A DNA stretch of 64,000 nucleotides from Marsupella aquatica (Eukaryota; Marchantiophyta): positions 20,336,001-20,400,000 of the forward strand of contig OZ316892.1 in the NCBI GenBank assembly GCA_973895155.1. The letters run 5' to 3'. Position 1 is the first letter of the stretch; each line of letters begins with the position of its first letter. The translations under genes were made by a program, and so were the position numbers. A model generated the notes under the pieces. It saw only the letters and a list, made by a program, of their open reading frames with translations. It was not told where the DNA came from and did no database searches. Positions 45,472 through 55,688 of the stretch are shown one piece after another.

Positions 45472-46671
45472 TCAAGGCTTGATTGAGTAGAGGGGCTGCA
45501 AACAAATTTCAAGAAACAAAATCAGCTCAATCGAAGGTCAATATATCACTACAACAAACAAACGACCTGTCAAACAAAGCAAGCTCAACAAATCATCTAT
45601 TCCTGAAACGTTGACGGTAACACTTTCCAGACAAGACTGCCCATCAGTCGATTACATCTTGATCGATATTTCTAGATCTAATCTTTCTGCCAACGTCCCC
45701 GAAGGATTAAGAAAGTAACAAAAGCTTACGGATTCAATCGAGACGGGCTTCCCATCTTCAGCCAAAAGCTCAACTATTGTTCCAGATTGATCGGCCTGAA
45801 GAATGCCAACGAATTGTCAAGACATTAGCAACATGAAGAAATACATTAACACAGTAACTACAATTGCATGAGAACAAAAAATAGGTTTCATCCGCCTGAA
45901 GCTACAAATGTAGGCCATGCATCAGGAAATACCCGACTTTAGTGCATTTACCTCAATTTCGTTCATCAGCTTCATTGCTTCTACGATGCAGACAACTTGG
46001 CCCTTTGTAACTTTGTCTCCAACCTGGACGAATCCACGAGTGCAAAATTCTTAAAAAGAGTGAACATTTGCGCTAAGAAAGATACCCACTTGAAGAAAAC
46101 TCCTCTGTGCCAGTAATTTCCTCTAATACAATTTCTGATCCCTTTGTGGTGAATCCTTTGTTATGTGGAAACAAACAAATCTCTATCTGATCAATCTCAC
46201 CTGAACAAAGGGAAGCTCCCCTGGGCCTGGGGACCTGTAGAAAGTTCCTGCCATAGGTGAAAGCATTGGTGGATGTGATGGTTTGGCAGGAGTCGGCGGA
46301 GGTGCAGCTACAGCGGCAGGTTCAGCAGAGACAGGGAGAGCAGCAGGGGTGGGAGGTGGTGGTGGTGGCGGCTGAGCATATCCGGGGAATGACGTGTGGG
46401 CCATGACATGGGGTCCGGGAAAGGTCATAGCAGGAGGAGGTGGTTGCTTTGCTTCCTTCCGTATGACAACTTCATAATCCTTGTGCTTCAACTCCAACTC
46501 CACAATGTCTCTCGAGTTCACTAATCTACGGAGACAAACAGCGAGAATCAGTTGGAAGGCCATCATTGATTACAGTCCTTTGAGCAAGCTTCCAGCAGCG
46601 AATTCAAGTGAACAAACTTGAAACTCTCAAATAGGATAGTATTGAGCTCCACTCCTATTTTGCAAAAATCG

Positions 46672-46717
<46 letters not shown>

Positions 46718-47391
46718 GCAAGTATCCCTCCATGCATATAGATGCATCATCCAGAATGCACTACAAATTCAGCCATTGAGAGGTGTGGAGATGCTAAATG
46801 CACCTTCGCGAAAGAAAGCTATGCTATTAGGTGATGCAACTTACTTGACAAGATTGGCAACATCTGCCATGAATGCAGAAATTTCCTCTGGAGTTTTGTC
46901 AGCTGCTGGCTCTTCTGCAAGTGTGGTCTCTTCCTCCACAACGGGTGCTACGTCCAGCTTTGTAGCAGAAGTCTTGTGGACATTTTCTCCTGCAACCTGC
47001 AAATAGTTCAGACATTGAAGATCTATAAAGATTTTTGCTGTCAGCTTTCGAAGACAGCACGTCCAGAAAGTCGACTATCTCCAATCCATCCACGCAAAGA
47101 GGTTTAAAATATGGCATGAGTGGTTGAGAGGGAAAAGCACAGAATTTCGGTCGCACGCAGGTAAAACAGACGAATGAAGTGTGAGAAGGGAAGCCCAAGA
47201 CAACAACATACAGAAAACCTCCGAGCCGGTGCCGAGGAGATGGAAAGGGACCCAGGCTGGATCGGTGTCCCAGGTCCGGGCTTGGTAGAGCACACAATCT
47301 GAAGCCGCCTGGAAATCCCTGCCGTTGTGGGTGCAGCAGCCACAACCCCTGCTCCTGAAACAGCTCCTACTGCTGCCTGCACGGCGGCCAT
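45472..47391 (-). CDS. BCCP: Plastid acetyl-CoA carboxylase biotin carboxyl carrier protein
   Basis: Carries the biotin that shuttles carboxyl groups between biotin carboxylase and carboxyltransferase in heteromeric plastid ACCase, the first step of fatty-acid synthesis. Six minus-strand exons: 47391-47212, 46996-46845, 46525-46201, 46023-45952, 45795-45730 and 45495-45472. All introns are GT-AG and phases agree throughout, giving 272 residues. The N-terminus ([15 protein letters not shown], Ala/Ser/Arg-rich, almost no acidic residues) is a transit peptide. [19 protein letters not shown] is the conserved N-terminal motif, followed by a Pro/Ala-rich linker. The biotinyl domain begins [14 protein letters not shown] and holds EAMKLMNE, with biotinyl Lys at 237. 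The last exon adds only seven codons, PLYSIKP. Intron 2 carries an ATCT microsatellite. Confidence 0.95.
46672..46716. repeat. (ATCT)n microsatellite in BCCP intron 2
   Basis: About eleven ATCT units lie within the intron between exons 2 and 3 of the minus-strand BCCP gene. Confidence 0.92.
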
Positions 47392-47972
47392 TGCTCTATC
47401 CTCTCCTCCTCACAAACACTTGCTCCTCCTTCCCTTCCCCTCCAACCCAAGAAATGCTCTGCTGGACCAACAACCCACAACCCACCTGAATCAAGGAGTC
47501 CTAACTCGCTCACTCAGTCTATGGATCCCTGGCTTCGGTCGTGCTCGTGCTTTCCTCGCTGCTCAGTTTGTTGCTAATCCAGCTCCTCCTGTGAGCACTC
47601 TCTCGTCTGTCTACCGGCATTTGATTGCTGTTGCTCGCCTCTTGCTCTGAGACCTCCGCCTGAGACTTCTGCTGCTGTTGCCTCTCAACGTGTGTGTACA
47701 GTTCTGACTCCTAGTTATCGCACTCCTCCACGAGGCAGATTCTCCTCGTAAATTCCGTCACTCTGTCTGGACGCGCGAACAGAATATGATGCTGCCTTGT
47801 GCTTTGCTCGCTCTGTTCCGTCTCCTTGCTTAGTTTGCATTCCTCTTCCACTGCACCTCGGTCGCCTCACTCATTACATTATTATTATTATTATATTCCT
47901 GTCCCAAAATGGATGAGATCACAGTTTGTTGCTAGGGCTTTAGGGTCACTAGGGCATAAGTTCGTTTGCATT
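47392..47972. other. Upstream region of BCCP
   Basis: Pyrimidine-rich on the plus strand (purine-rich leader in the BCCP sense). It should contain the BCCP promoter and 5' UTR. A short (ATT)n lies near 47880. The plus-strand open frame over 47327-47650 is antisense to BCCP exon 1 and leader and is not called. Confidence 0.45.
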
Positions 47973-48260
47973 TCTAGGGGACTCTTGGGCTTTTGGGCAT
48001 TTGGGCTCTTTGCTCTTTGCTCTTCCCCTGTTTTTTCCTTGTTTTTTCCCCTTTATGAGATCTCCTGCCTTTGGGATGTTGTCTTCTAGGGGACTCTTTT
48101 GGGCTTTTGGGCTTTTGGGCTCTTTGACCTTCCTGGGGTTGTTTTCCCTTGTTTTCTCCCCTTTATGGAGTGTCCTGCCTTTGGGATCTTGTCTCCCAGT
48201 TTGGCACTTTTTTGTTCTTTGGCACATTTAGCTCTTTGGCAGTTTGTTATAAAGGGGAGG
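47973..48260 (+). repeat. 112-bp degenerate tandem repeat
   Basis: ttctaggggactctt-gggcttttggg starts near 47972 and 48084, and a third, shortened copy follows near 48190. Each copy runs through ttttc-cccctttatg-ag and tcctgcctttgggat. The overlapping frames on both strands are by-products of the repeat. Confidence 0.85.
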
Positions 48261-49499
48261 AGAGGAAACCCAAGAGACCCATATACTTTGGTGCTTTGAC
48301 ACAATTTGTAACAAAATGATACTGTAGTAGAGTATGAGTTAAGTTCCATTGGGTTCATTTTCCCACCCTCCCTCATTTGCACCCAACCCCCTTGTTCTTG
48401 CAAAGGGGGTGAGACAATGGAAGTGTATGGCTCCAGGATGCATTGCCCCCTCGTTGCAAGAATGGAGGTAGCGGGAGAAGGTGGGGTGTGATTGACTGGC
48501 TCCTCGACCCCCTTTCAAAAGAACATTGGGCAATTGCTATGTTTTGAGATTATTAAACTCTCGGGTAGAGTACCTGTTAAGCTCCATTGGCCCCTCATCC
48601 CATGGTGAGTAGTGAATTGGGCGATTGATGGTGGATGGTGGCTTGTGCAGTATGTCTTGTTGGTACTTCTCACAAGCTTGGACAGCCCAAACTGTCTCCC
48701 ATTTATTTGGAAAGGGGTTGGTATTTGGGCTCTTTAATGGGCTTGGCTGAGTGTACAACTTAGCTAGAAATTTGTGTACAAAATTACTTTACACAAATAA
48801 GAGCAAGTGTAAACTAAGCTCCCGGTATAAAACCCTGAATTTCTTTCCACAACTCTCAGTTGTCTTACTGAGATTTTGCATCAATGTACTTGTGACCTTG
48901 CTGTGGTCTATGGATTAAGAGCATATGTACATTATTTGGTATTCTCTCATTCGCTTTGTTAATAGCTTACTTTAGTTACAGGACCACATATGCTTTTCCA
49001 AATTCCATGTGTGGCCATATATGTCAGTAGTTTTGCACAACAGGGATGTCTATGTTAGTGGCAATACACAAACATGACCATGTGTGTAACAGAAGTTTTG
49101 TAGGGGCCCGTCAGGTAAATTTGTTTGGTAAGGGTCCCATCAAGCATATACCTCCAATCTAAAGTATACATGAAAACATTACGGTGCCCTACCGTACTGA
49201 ATCCAGAAATTGTAGGGTCCAGCATGAATTAGGGGAGGGTGGATAATGGGCACTTGCACTGAGTTCCACCTGGATATTGGATTAAACCTCAGATTAAACT
49301 ACCTTATAATGGATGAGAGCATCCACACCAATGGTTTGTATTCAGCACATGACTGTCAAAGATCTTGCAATATCTCGGCTTGAGCTCAAGTTAGGGCTTG
49401 CCCAGTGGTCAGCATCAGCAAAGTTTTTGCAGACCACAATGCCCATGCACTTTCCGGCTGCTAGAGTCCCCCTTTTCCAAGTCTGCATTCTGTTTTGCA
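48261..49499. other. Gene-free stretch with a spaced direct repeat
   Basis: gtagagta-g-gttaag-tccattgg occurs near 48325 and 48566, and CCCCCTTG-N5-CAAAGGGGG is a potential hairpin near 48390. A TATA-like ggtataaaaccc lies near 48826. The repeat spacing and hairpin hint at a small decayed element, but ends were not defined. Confidence 0.4.
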
Positions 49500-51000
49500 A
49501 GTGTTGTCAACAGTCGCGGAACTCGACTAACTTAACACTTAGCTCCGGTGTCGCTGACTCCGACGCCGAGCTCCCTTATGGTCCAGGCCCGGATAGGCCA
49601 TCCGGGGAGGACTTAGCATGGGGAGACTTGTAGGCAATGAGACATGGCACTAGCGAGGCAAGGAGCCAAGCTGGGGGCACACACTAAGGACTTGGACTAG
49701 CCGATGGCTGGTCGGGTCAAGGAGAAATGGGCCGGGCTCAAGGATGGTTGTCCGGACCTCCGGATGGACTTTGAGTTCTGAGGGCTTGAGTGTGAGCTCC
49801 TCTTGGGCCCAAGGCCAATGGAGTTGAAGCCATGGGCAACGGACGCTTGGGGCGCAAGTTGTGGCCCGATCTGGGTTGGGCCAGTCGAGGGCCCCAAGCG
49901 GCAATGAGACCTGAGGGCCTAGGCATGAGCATTGGGTCGGCCCGGTCACAACGGGCTAAGGCACTCCGATTGCGGATGCCTAACGAGAAAGTTATGGGCG
50001 TTACCGGTTGGTGGCACGCCCGTTATGCGCGATAGGATCCGGGTTGGGGGCCAAATGTTTAGGGACCAAAGCTGGTCCGGGGGTGGCAGGTCTCCAGAAG
50101 CATATATGAGGGGAGTGGTGTCTCCATGGGGGCTAAGGGCGAGCCGAAGTCGTGAGCCGCGGCGGTCGCAACACTAAGGGAAAACGTCAAACGGAAACGA
50201 CAATATCTTCCCAACGGGGAAGTCCGTTGGATGACTTCTTGGGTGCGTTGGAAAGCTCTCGAGGAGGGCTACGCCCTCCTGAGCTCAGTTGGGTCTAGGG
50301 GTGCCATGGGTTCTCGTGGTTTGCGGGGGTTAGCTCGCCCGCTTGCCAAATCCTGCCGAACAACAGCCAAACTGCGTTCAGTCTCCCAAGGGAGCTTGCG
50401 TTGGGGAGGCAAGGCCAAGTAGGTGTGGAGGCTGAGTTCCAAGGGTGCTCGGCCCCTAGACCATCAGTGGGGAAAACCGGGAGCAGTTGCTAGAGTCAGG
50501 GCCGTTCTGGTCCCGACGTGTTGGGACAAGCTTGGGACAAGCTTTAGGACAAGCTGCGCTAATTTGGGCCATGAGCATGTTCTGGGGTCAGGGCGGTCAG
50601 TTGGTGATGGATAGGTACGAGGGGGAACCCGGGCCGCACCCAAGGAAGGAGCTGTCTTGGACGGACAGTGGGCGTGGGTTCTGGTTCCGACTTATGGCAT
50701 CGGGAGGACCTATCGCTGACCTATTTACCAACGTCTGTTGAGCTTGACTAGGATGCTAGACTTGGCGAGTTCTAGATCCTGAAGGGTTACTTACCGAGGT
50801 ACTGGGTTGCTTGTGCAGATAGGGAGGACCGTTGAGTAGCGGTCGTGTTAGAGAGCAAGTGCGGCTTCGTATGGGAGGGGCCGCTGGCGGTGCAAAGGGG
50901 CACTAGGGTGCATACTCGAAGTATTCCGTGGAGGCATTCGGGTACCAAGGGCAGTTAGGCGGGAGTGCTGGGATTGGTGAGGGCGCTGGGTGGCTAGGTC
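49500..51000. mobile_element. GC-rich non-coding block, probable decayed LTR-retrotransposon sequence
   Basis: Base composition changes abruptly from AT-rich to strongly GC-rich at about 49500 and back near 51050. No frame encodes a recognisable protein although several stay open because of composition. The tract acgacaatatcttcccaacgg, then gtccgttgg, then gcgttggaaagctc (about 50196-50260) resembles a conserved non-coding motif I associate with plant gypsy-like LTR regions. I could not identify termini or a TSD. Confidence 0.4.
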
Positions 51001-51599
51001 CACCACTCCAACCCACACTGCCTATGCTTGACCCACATGATTGTCCAGATCTCATGTCCATGCGACATTCCTCATTTTTATGAAACTGGCGCCAACCAAA
51101 CTAGATCCAACATCCTTTGAGTAGTCACAACTTTCTTTGAAGGTTTTTAGCTAAATGTGAAAGAGGTTACTATTTTCACAGCACCCATCAAAGCTCCATC
51201 ATCTCAGTCACTATGATCAGGACAGAATCACTTCCGTAGATTTTTCAGCTTCTACTAATGATTTCTGTAGTTATCCTCAATTGGTCATGGGCAAAAACAG
51301 TTTTGTCTACTTGTGTACCCGAGTATATCAAGAAAAATTATTTTTTCTATTCTCTTTATGACCTATTTTTTCCAAGTTAGATTAACACTCAATCCTAAAT
51401 TCTTCAAAGCTTGTGTGCAATTGACAAAAGTGGAAAAGGAAGGAACAAACCAGTACCATGGAAGGAGAGAAAAGATTTCTATATCAGCAGAGGGCGACCA
51501 CACTTGACCATGTGATGCCCCAGCCACCACCCCCGTCTTGCATTCCCTCCCACGCCCTTGCTCTCGCGCTCCCCCACAACATTGCTTTTACAATAACAC

Positions 51600-51949
51600 T
51601 ATGGGACATGCTTTGCCCCAACATCTTTGCCTCTGCTCAACATCTTTTTCTCACCTCAATTAGACATATTTTTCTCATCTTGATATCTTTTCTCTCTTTG
51701 ACGTCGTTTACTCACCTTGATCAATGTCATTTTTTACATTGATATATTTTCTCACCTTGACATCTTTCCTCTCCTTTACAACTTTTCTCCTTTACATCCT
51801 TAATTTGCTCACCTCAACATCTTTTTTCTCTCTTTGACATCTTTTATCACCTCGACATCTTTTGTTCAGTTCGATATCATTTCTCTCCTCGACATCTTTT
51901 ATCACCTTGACATCTTTCATGCAACGCACGGGCATTAGGCTTGTACTAA
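51600..51949 (+). mobile_element. Probable decayed non-autonomous Helitron 3' end with pyrimidine-rich repeats
   Basis: The sequence ends gcaacgcacgggcattaggc, then ttgtaCTAA followed by T (break after 51949). That fits a Helitron 3' terminus: a short GC-rich hairpin about 10-14 bp before CTRR, inserted before T. The expected stem CCCGTGC/GCACGGG is eroded on its left side to TTCATGC, mainly by transitions. Upstream, 51600-51915 is a degenerate repeat of ctcacctt-gacatctttt units of about 17-20 bp. A TC-type 5' terminus was not located. Confidence 0.5.
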
Positions 51950-52021
51950 TAAATTAGATAAGTTAGGTATCACTACAAGACAAAAAATGAAGCATTAGTC
52001 CAGCATCCCGCCAGGACAGTA

Positions 52022-52175
52022 TATTGAAAACATTATTTTTAGTCTCCAATAGATGAAAAGGAAAGGACCATAACATTAAAATACTTTAGGGATAGTCTAT
52101 TGAAAACATTATTTTAGTCTCCATTAGATGAAAAGGAAAGGACCATAAAATTAAAATACTCTAGGGGACAGCTAG
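52022..52175 (+). repeat. 76-bp tandem duplication
   Basis: tattgaaaacattattttta starts at 52022 and 52098. Both copies continue through agtctcca-tagatgaaaagg and aaaggaccata-aattaaaatact. Confidence 0.9.
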
Positions 52176-52796
52176 GTTCATAGCCAGGGTCAGTTCAGTT
52201 TGAGGGACAGGTTACTAAAAAATGGAATTCAAAATATATATCAGAGATTTTCACATGCAAACCAAATGCGCAGCTTGCTCCTATCTGATTTCCCATTTCA
52301 GTAACAAAAGAAAAGAACAGGAAACAAAAACCCAGATGGATCGAGACATTGTCCCTGCTCATCCCCATGGAATGTGTAAAACATAGTCGCTTTTACACCA
52401 TAAAGAAAAAGGAAGCGGTCACGGGTCACAGTTGACGACTTTGACTAACTTAGGGAGAAAGTAGTCAAGACGTCATGGTGATCCTGAGTAATGGAATAAT
52501 TTCTTGATGTCTTTCAGGTTCAAGATAGTCAAGTCGTCAAGTCACCGAGAAAACTGGTTTTATAATAGAATTGAAACCGGCTGCAAACGGGAAGGAGACC
52601 TTTCAGAGGTCACATATCAGTCAAAAGCGTAAATAATGTTATCTAAGTTAGTTTACGTGTTCTGAACAAGTCCATCCAAGCTTTTGCCAGTCCATCAGGG
52701 CAGGGCTACATAGACAAAGTACATGAGGGCTTTATAGACAAAGTGGAGGTCGGCTTTAGGTTTGTGGCTTTAGTTTCAAAGAACTGTTTCTTCTGT

Positions 52797-53000
52797 GTTT
52801 CCATAGCGATGGCTATGTTTTGCATCTCAAGCAAACTACGTAATGCCCAGGGATGAACTGTCTTGTGTTTTCCAGAGCGATGGCTATGTTTTGCATCTCA
52901 AGCAAACTACGTAATGCCCAGGGATGAACTGTCTTGTGTTTTCCAGAGCGATGGCTATGTTTTGCATCTCAAGCAAACAACATACTATCCGATACAGATG
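52797..53000 (+). repeat. 71-bp tandem repeat, nearly three copies, followed by an exon-like frame
   Basis: agcgatggctatgttttgcatctcaagcaaac recurs at 52805, 52876 and 52947, exactly 71 bp apart; the second and third copies are almost identical, implying recent duplication. Because 71 is not a multiple of three the repeat shifts frame between copies. Downstream, 53014-53199 holds an open frame ending at AAG|GTAAGG, a good donor, but its product (FFPTLFDGANINTIKK, then Arg-rich) is not recognised. Confidence 0.85.
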
Positions 53001-53199
53001 ATGGTCACCAGTCATGGCGCTGTGCTTTCAAGGATACCCAGCGAATGCGGATCTGTCTTCTTTCTTCCCCACCCTGTTTGATGGAGCAAACATAAACACC
53101 ATCAAAAAGGGCCGGCAAGAACAGAGACGAATTCGCAGCAGAGTTCCTGCTGCCCGACGCGAATGTCAGCTGGAATGGCAATCAAAACGAGTTTTGAAG

Positions 53200-54246
53200 G
53201 TAAGGCAAGGCACGACTAGCTTAAACTTTCTCGTCGTGGGTTGATTCTTTTTGGGGTTGGAGGTTAGGCCCCCGAACTGCATATCAATCCTCTTACTAGG
53301 TGTTTCTCCAGATCCTGATCTTGTGATACTTGCAATCAAACGCAGGCGGCCCCTGTTTCTTTGTGGAATGGTGTTGCCTGTTTTGTCCCATACATTGTTG
53401 CGTAATCTCAGTGAGTGTAGTTTGCAGTTGAATGCAACCCTCTCTCCAGTTACGGGAAGTCTTGTAACTGTTTGGCATGATAGAAGTACATCCAGACCAG
53501 CTTAGTTGACACGGACATCGGGGTGCTCAGGACAGTGTAAGTGTTGTAACATCCTTTCCACTGAATCTGGGAAACGGCCTCTTGCCTTGCTTGTCACCAA
53601 TTTGGCACTCTCCCCGTTCAGTTTGAGATATCATATAAAGTCATTAAACTACGCATGAATGCCCTGTTGAGCACCAGGGAGCGGGACTTGTGAAATGCCT
53701 GTTCGGCAGATGATCTTCGAGTGTTACAATTTTTATTTTAGTAATCGAAAGAAAAAGCAACGACTGAAGCTGGTGAGTTAAAGTCGGGAATTTTTAGTTT
53801 CCTCTCCTTCAAAACCGTGCATGAAACAATGACCTTCTCTTTGATCCGCACTTTAGAAAATATGTCCGCTTTTGTTCTGCTTGTTTCCAGTATAATGGTC
53901 TTGGATAGAATATGGTAACTAAGTGTTCCCCTGCTGGTACTTCGAGTGACAAGATCAATGCCAGTTCCACTATCACAAAACCAACATTCAAGTAATCTCT
54001 TCAACCAAACCCCATCGACGATGGCATTTCTTGTGACCTTTTATCCTGTAAGCTGGCCATGTGAACATTGGACACACAAGAGTACAAAGTGAATTGAGTA
54101 AAATTGTTTATAGTAATGGATATTCACTGCAAAATGTTTCTAGCAATCTAGGAAATTGCTTACGGTCGGTGGGTGACACCTGAAGGCGTGATTCTAAGTG
54201 CCGTCACTCAGATGTGACTCTATTCGCCTGTCTTTTAGTGATCATC
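53200..54246. other. Gene-free stretch
   Basis: Frames at 53251 (plus) and 53738 (minus, 88 residues) show no recognisable domain. The latter may be decayed element sequence given the copia remnants just to the right. Confidence 0.4.
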
Positions 54247-54435
54247 TAGTCCTACTCATTGATACGTATTCTGATCACACAGATCAAGACTAGGATTCTT
54301 AAATCTAACTAGATTAACTAACTCTATAAATCCAAATTGACTCCAACACTCTGTAGAATTCATCATGGTCATATAACCCAGACTTAAGGAAGATGCGTGC
54401 TTCATACGTAGTCCTCTCTGCAACCCCTTGTTAAA
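54247..54435 (-). repeat. Inverted repeat, left arm, in copia-related debris
   Basis: Read on the minus strand this arm matches plus-strand 55045-55230 from end to end. Shared landmarks in order: aggactac-tatgaagcac, ggttat, gtgttg-a-tcaat-tgg, catctagttagat and agtcttga-ctgtgtgatcaga. The arms diverge by substitutions and small indels and enclose about 0.6 kb. Confidence 0.8.
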
Positions 54436-54459
54436 TACATTAGAAATCATCTTCCCACT

Positions 54460-54541
54460 CGGAACTCTCGGAGTTGAACTTCTCGGAGTGAACGGAGTTC
54501 AACTTCTCCGGAGTTCAACTTCTCCGGAGTTGAACTTCTCT
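54460..54541. repeat. Short tandem repeat ggagttcaacttctcc
   Basis: Four to five copies of a 16-17 bp unit (ggagtt-aacttctc) lie between the left inverted arm and the minus-strand copia fragment. Confidence 0.85.
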
Positions 54542-54550
54542 TGGAACCAA

Positions 54551-54868
54551 TCACCGCGATCGCTCAACGATTATCACACAAGATCCGTTTAAATTTCCGG
54601 GAAAGCCAATATAATCTAACACTTTTGTGAGCCATTTTGACTCAGGTCTGGCTCTAGTCAGAGCCATGTATTCTTGTTCTAGTGTCCGCATCGCTTCCAT
54701 AATCAGTATCTGAGTAGGCTCGAAGACGTGGAAGGAATGCTGAGCGAGTATACTGACTGTAGAAGGGTTTGGTTGCTTGCAGATATTGAAGATGTGCCTG
54801 ATTGCTGTTAAAATGTTGTGAATCAGGGTTGGACATCTATGGCGCAACTTTACTAACAACAAACCCAA
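54551..54868 (-). mobile_element. Copia reverse transcriptase/RNase H fragment
   Basis: On the minus strand, frames give RHIFNICKQ/HLQYLQATKPF, SAFLPRLRAYSDTDYGSDAD and EQEYMALTRA then SKWLTKVLDYIGFP. These match the C-terminal copia RT to RNase H segment (lry-LKGT, Y-SDADWAGD, EAEYMAL). Three frames are needed, so it is dead. Confidence 0.75.
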
Positions 54869-55044
54869 TATCAGGTCTAGTAAAGACTATATAGTCCACA
54901 GTAGGCTGTCTTTGGCACTTTCATGACGATCGCAACCAGCACATTGATGTAGTGTTTCAGTATAATAAGGGATCATGTACGAAGTGCAGAGATAGCTATT
55001 CTGTAAAATCCAACCTACTATAATGTTTTTTGCATGTTTACCGA

Positions 55045-55350
55045 GGGATTGCTGAAAGGACTACATATGAAGCACCTATGTTCCCCAGGTGTAGGTTATG
55101 AAATGTTAAACTGTTTGGGGGTGTTGCAATCAATATGGGTTCATACAGTACGTCCTCTCATCTAGTTAGATGTATTACCTTAGTCTTGAGCTGTGTGATC
55201 AGAGTACATATGAATGGATCGGATTGATAGAGCTAACTGAATAAGATTGTTTTTACAACTAGACCGATTCCAACAGGTTGAGCAACAAACAGAAATCTGT
55301 GGCCCTATTAAGTGCACAGGAAGAATATGTGGCTGCCTAGAAAAGCCACT
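55045..55350 (+). mobile_element. Inverted repeat, right arm, plus a plus-strand copia RNase H scrap
   Basis: 55045-55230 is the inverted partner of 54247-54435. Directly downstream, about 55278-55335 reads LSNKQKSVALLSAQEEYVAA then a stop, matching the copia RNase H motif S-K-Q-x-S-V-A-L-S-S-x-E-A-E-Y. Orientation is opposite to the 54551-54868 fragment, so two related copies sit head to head, or one was inverted. Confidence 0.7.
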
Positions 55351-55688
55351 GTTGAAGGTGTTTGATTATACAAACTAATTGCATGTTACTGTAGTCCTCT
55401 CTATAATTGGAAATTTTTGTGCCTCTTTTCACCTAATCAACTCAGAATTCTTTAACGGAATTATGACGTACCAGCCAAACAAACAGATTGACGATATCAC
55501 TGCTTTTTGTACGGTGATCCCTTAGCCTCACTGAACTTCATCACCATCGGCCATTGGCCACTAGGATTGGATATAATGGGAAGTATTACCTCCTGGTTAA
55601 GCAAGAATTTCTCTGCAATTTCCTCGTTTGCTGCCAGGAAGTGAGGTACAAGTGAGAAGCAATGTGCCCCTCGAATTGGCTTACAAGT
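55351..55688. other. Gene-free stretch downstream of the coiled-coil gene
   Basis: It should contain the 3' UTR of the minus-strand coiled-coil gene ending at 55689. I found no AATAAA there. Confidence 0.4.

Noticed and set aside
47327-47650. 107-residue plus-strand ATG frame over the BCCP 5' end
   Set aside because: It overlaps BCCP exon 1 in antisense and its Ala/Pro/Leu composition follows from that sequence.
49650-50741. Several 60-100 residue frames on both strands in the GC-rich block
   Set aside because: GC-rich sequence has few stop codons; compositions are unstructured and no frame is longer or more conserved-looking than the others.
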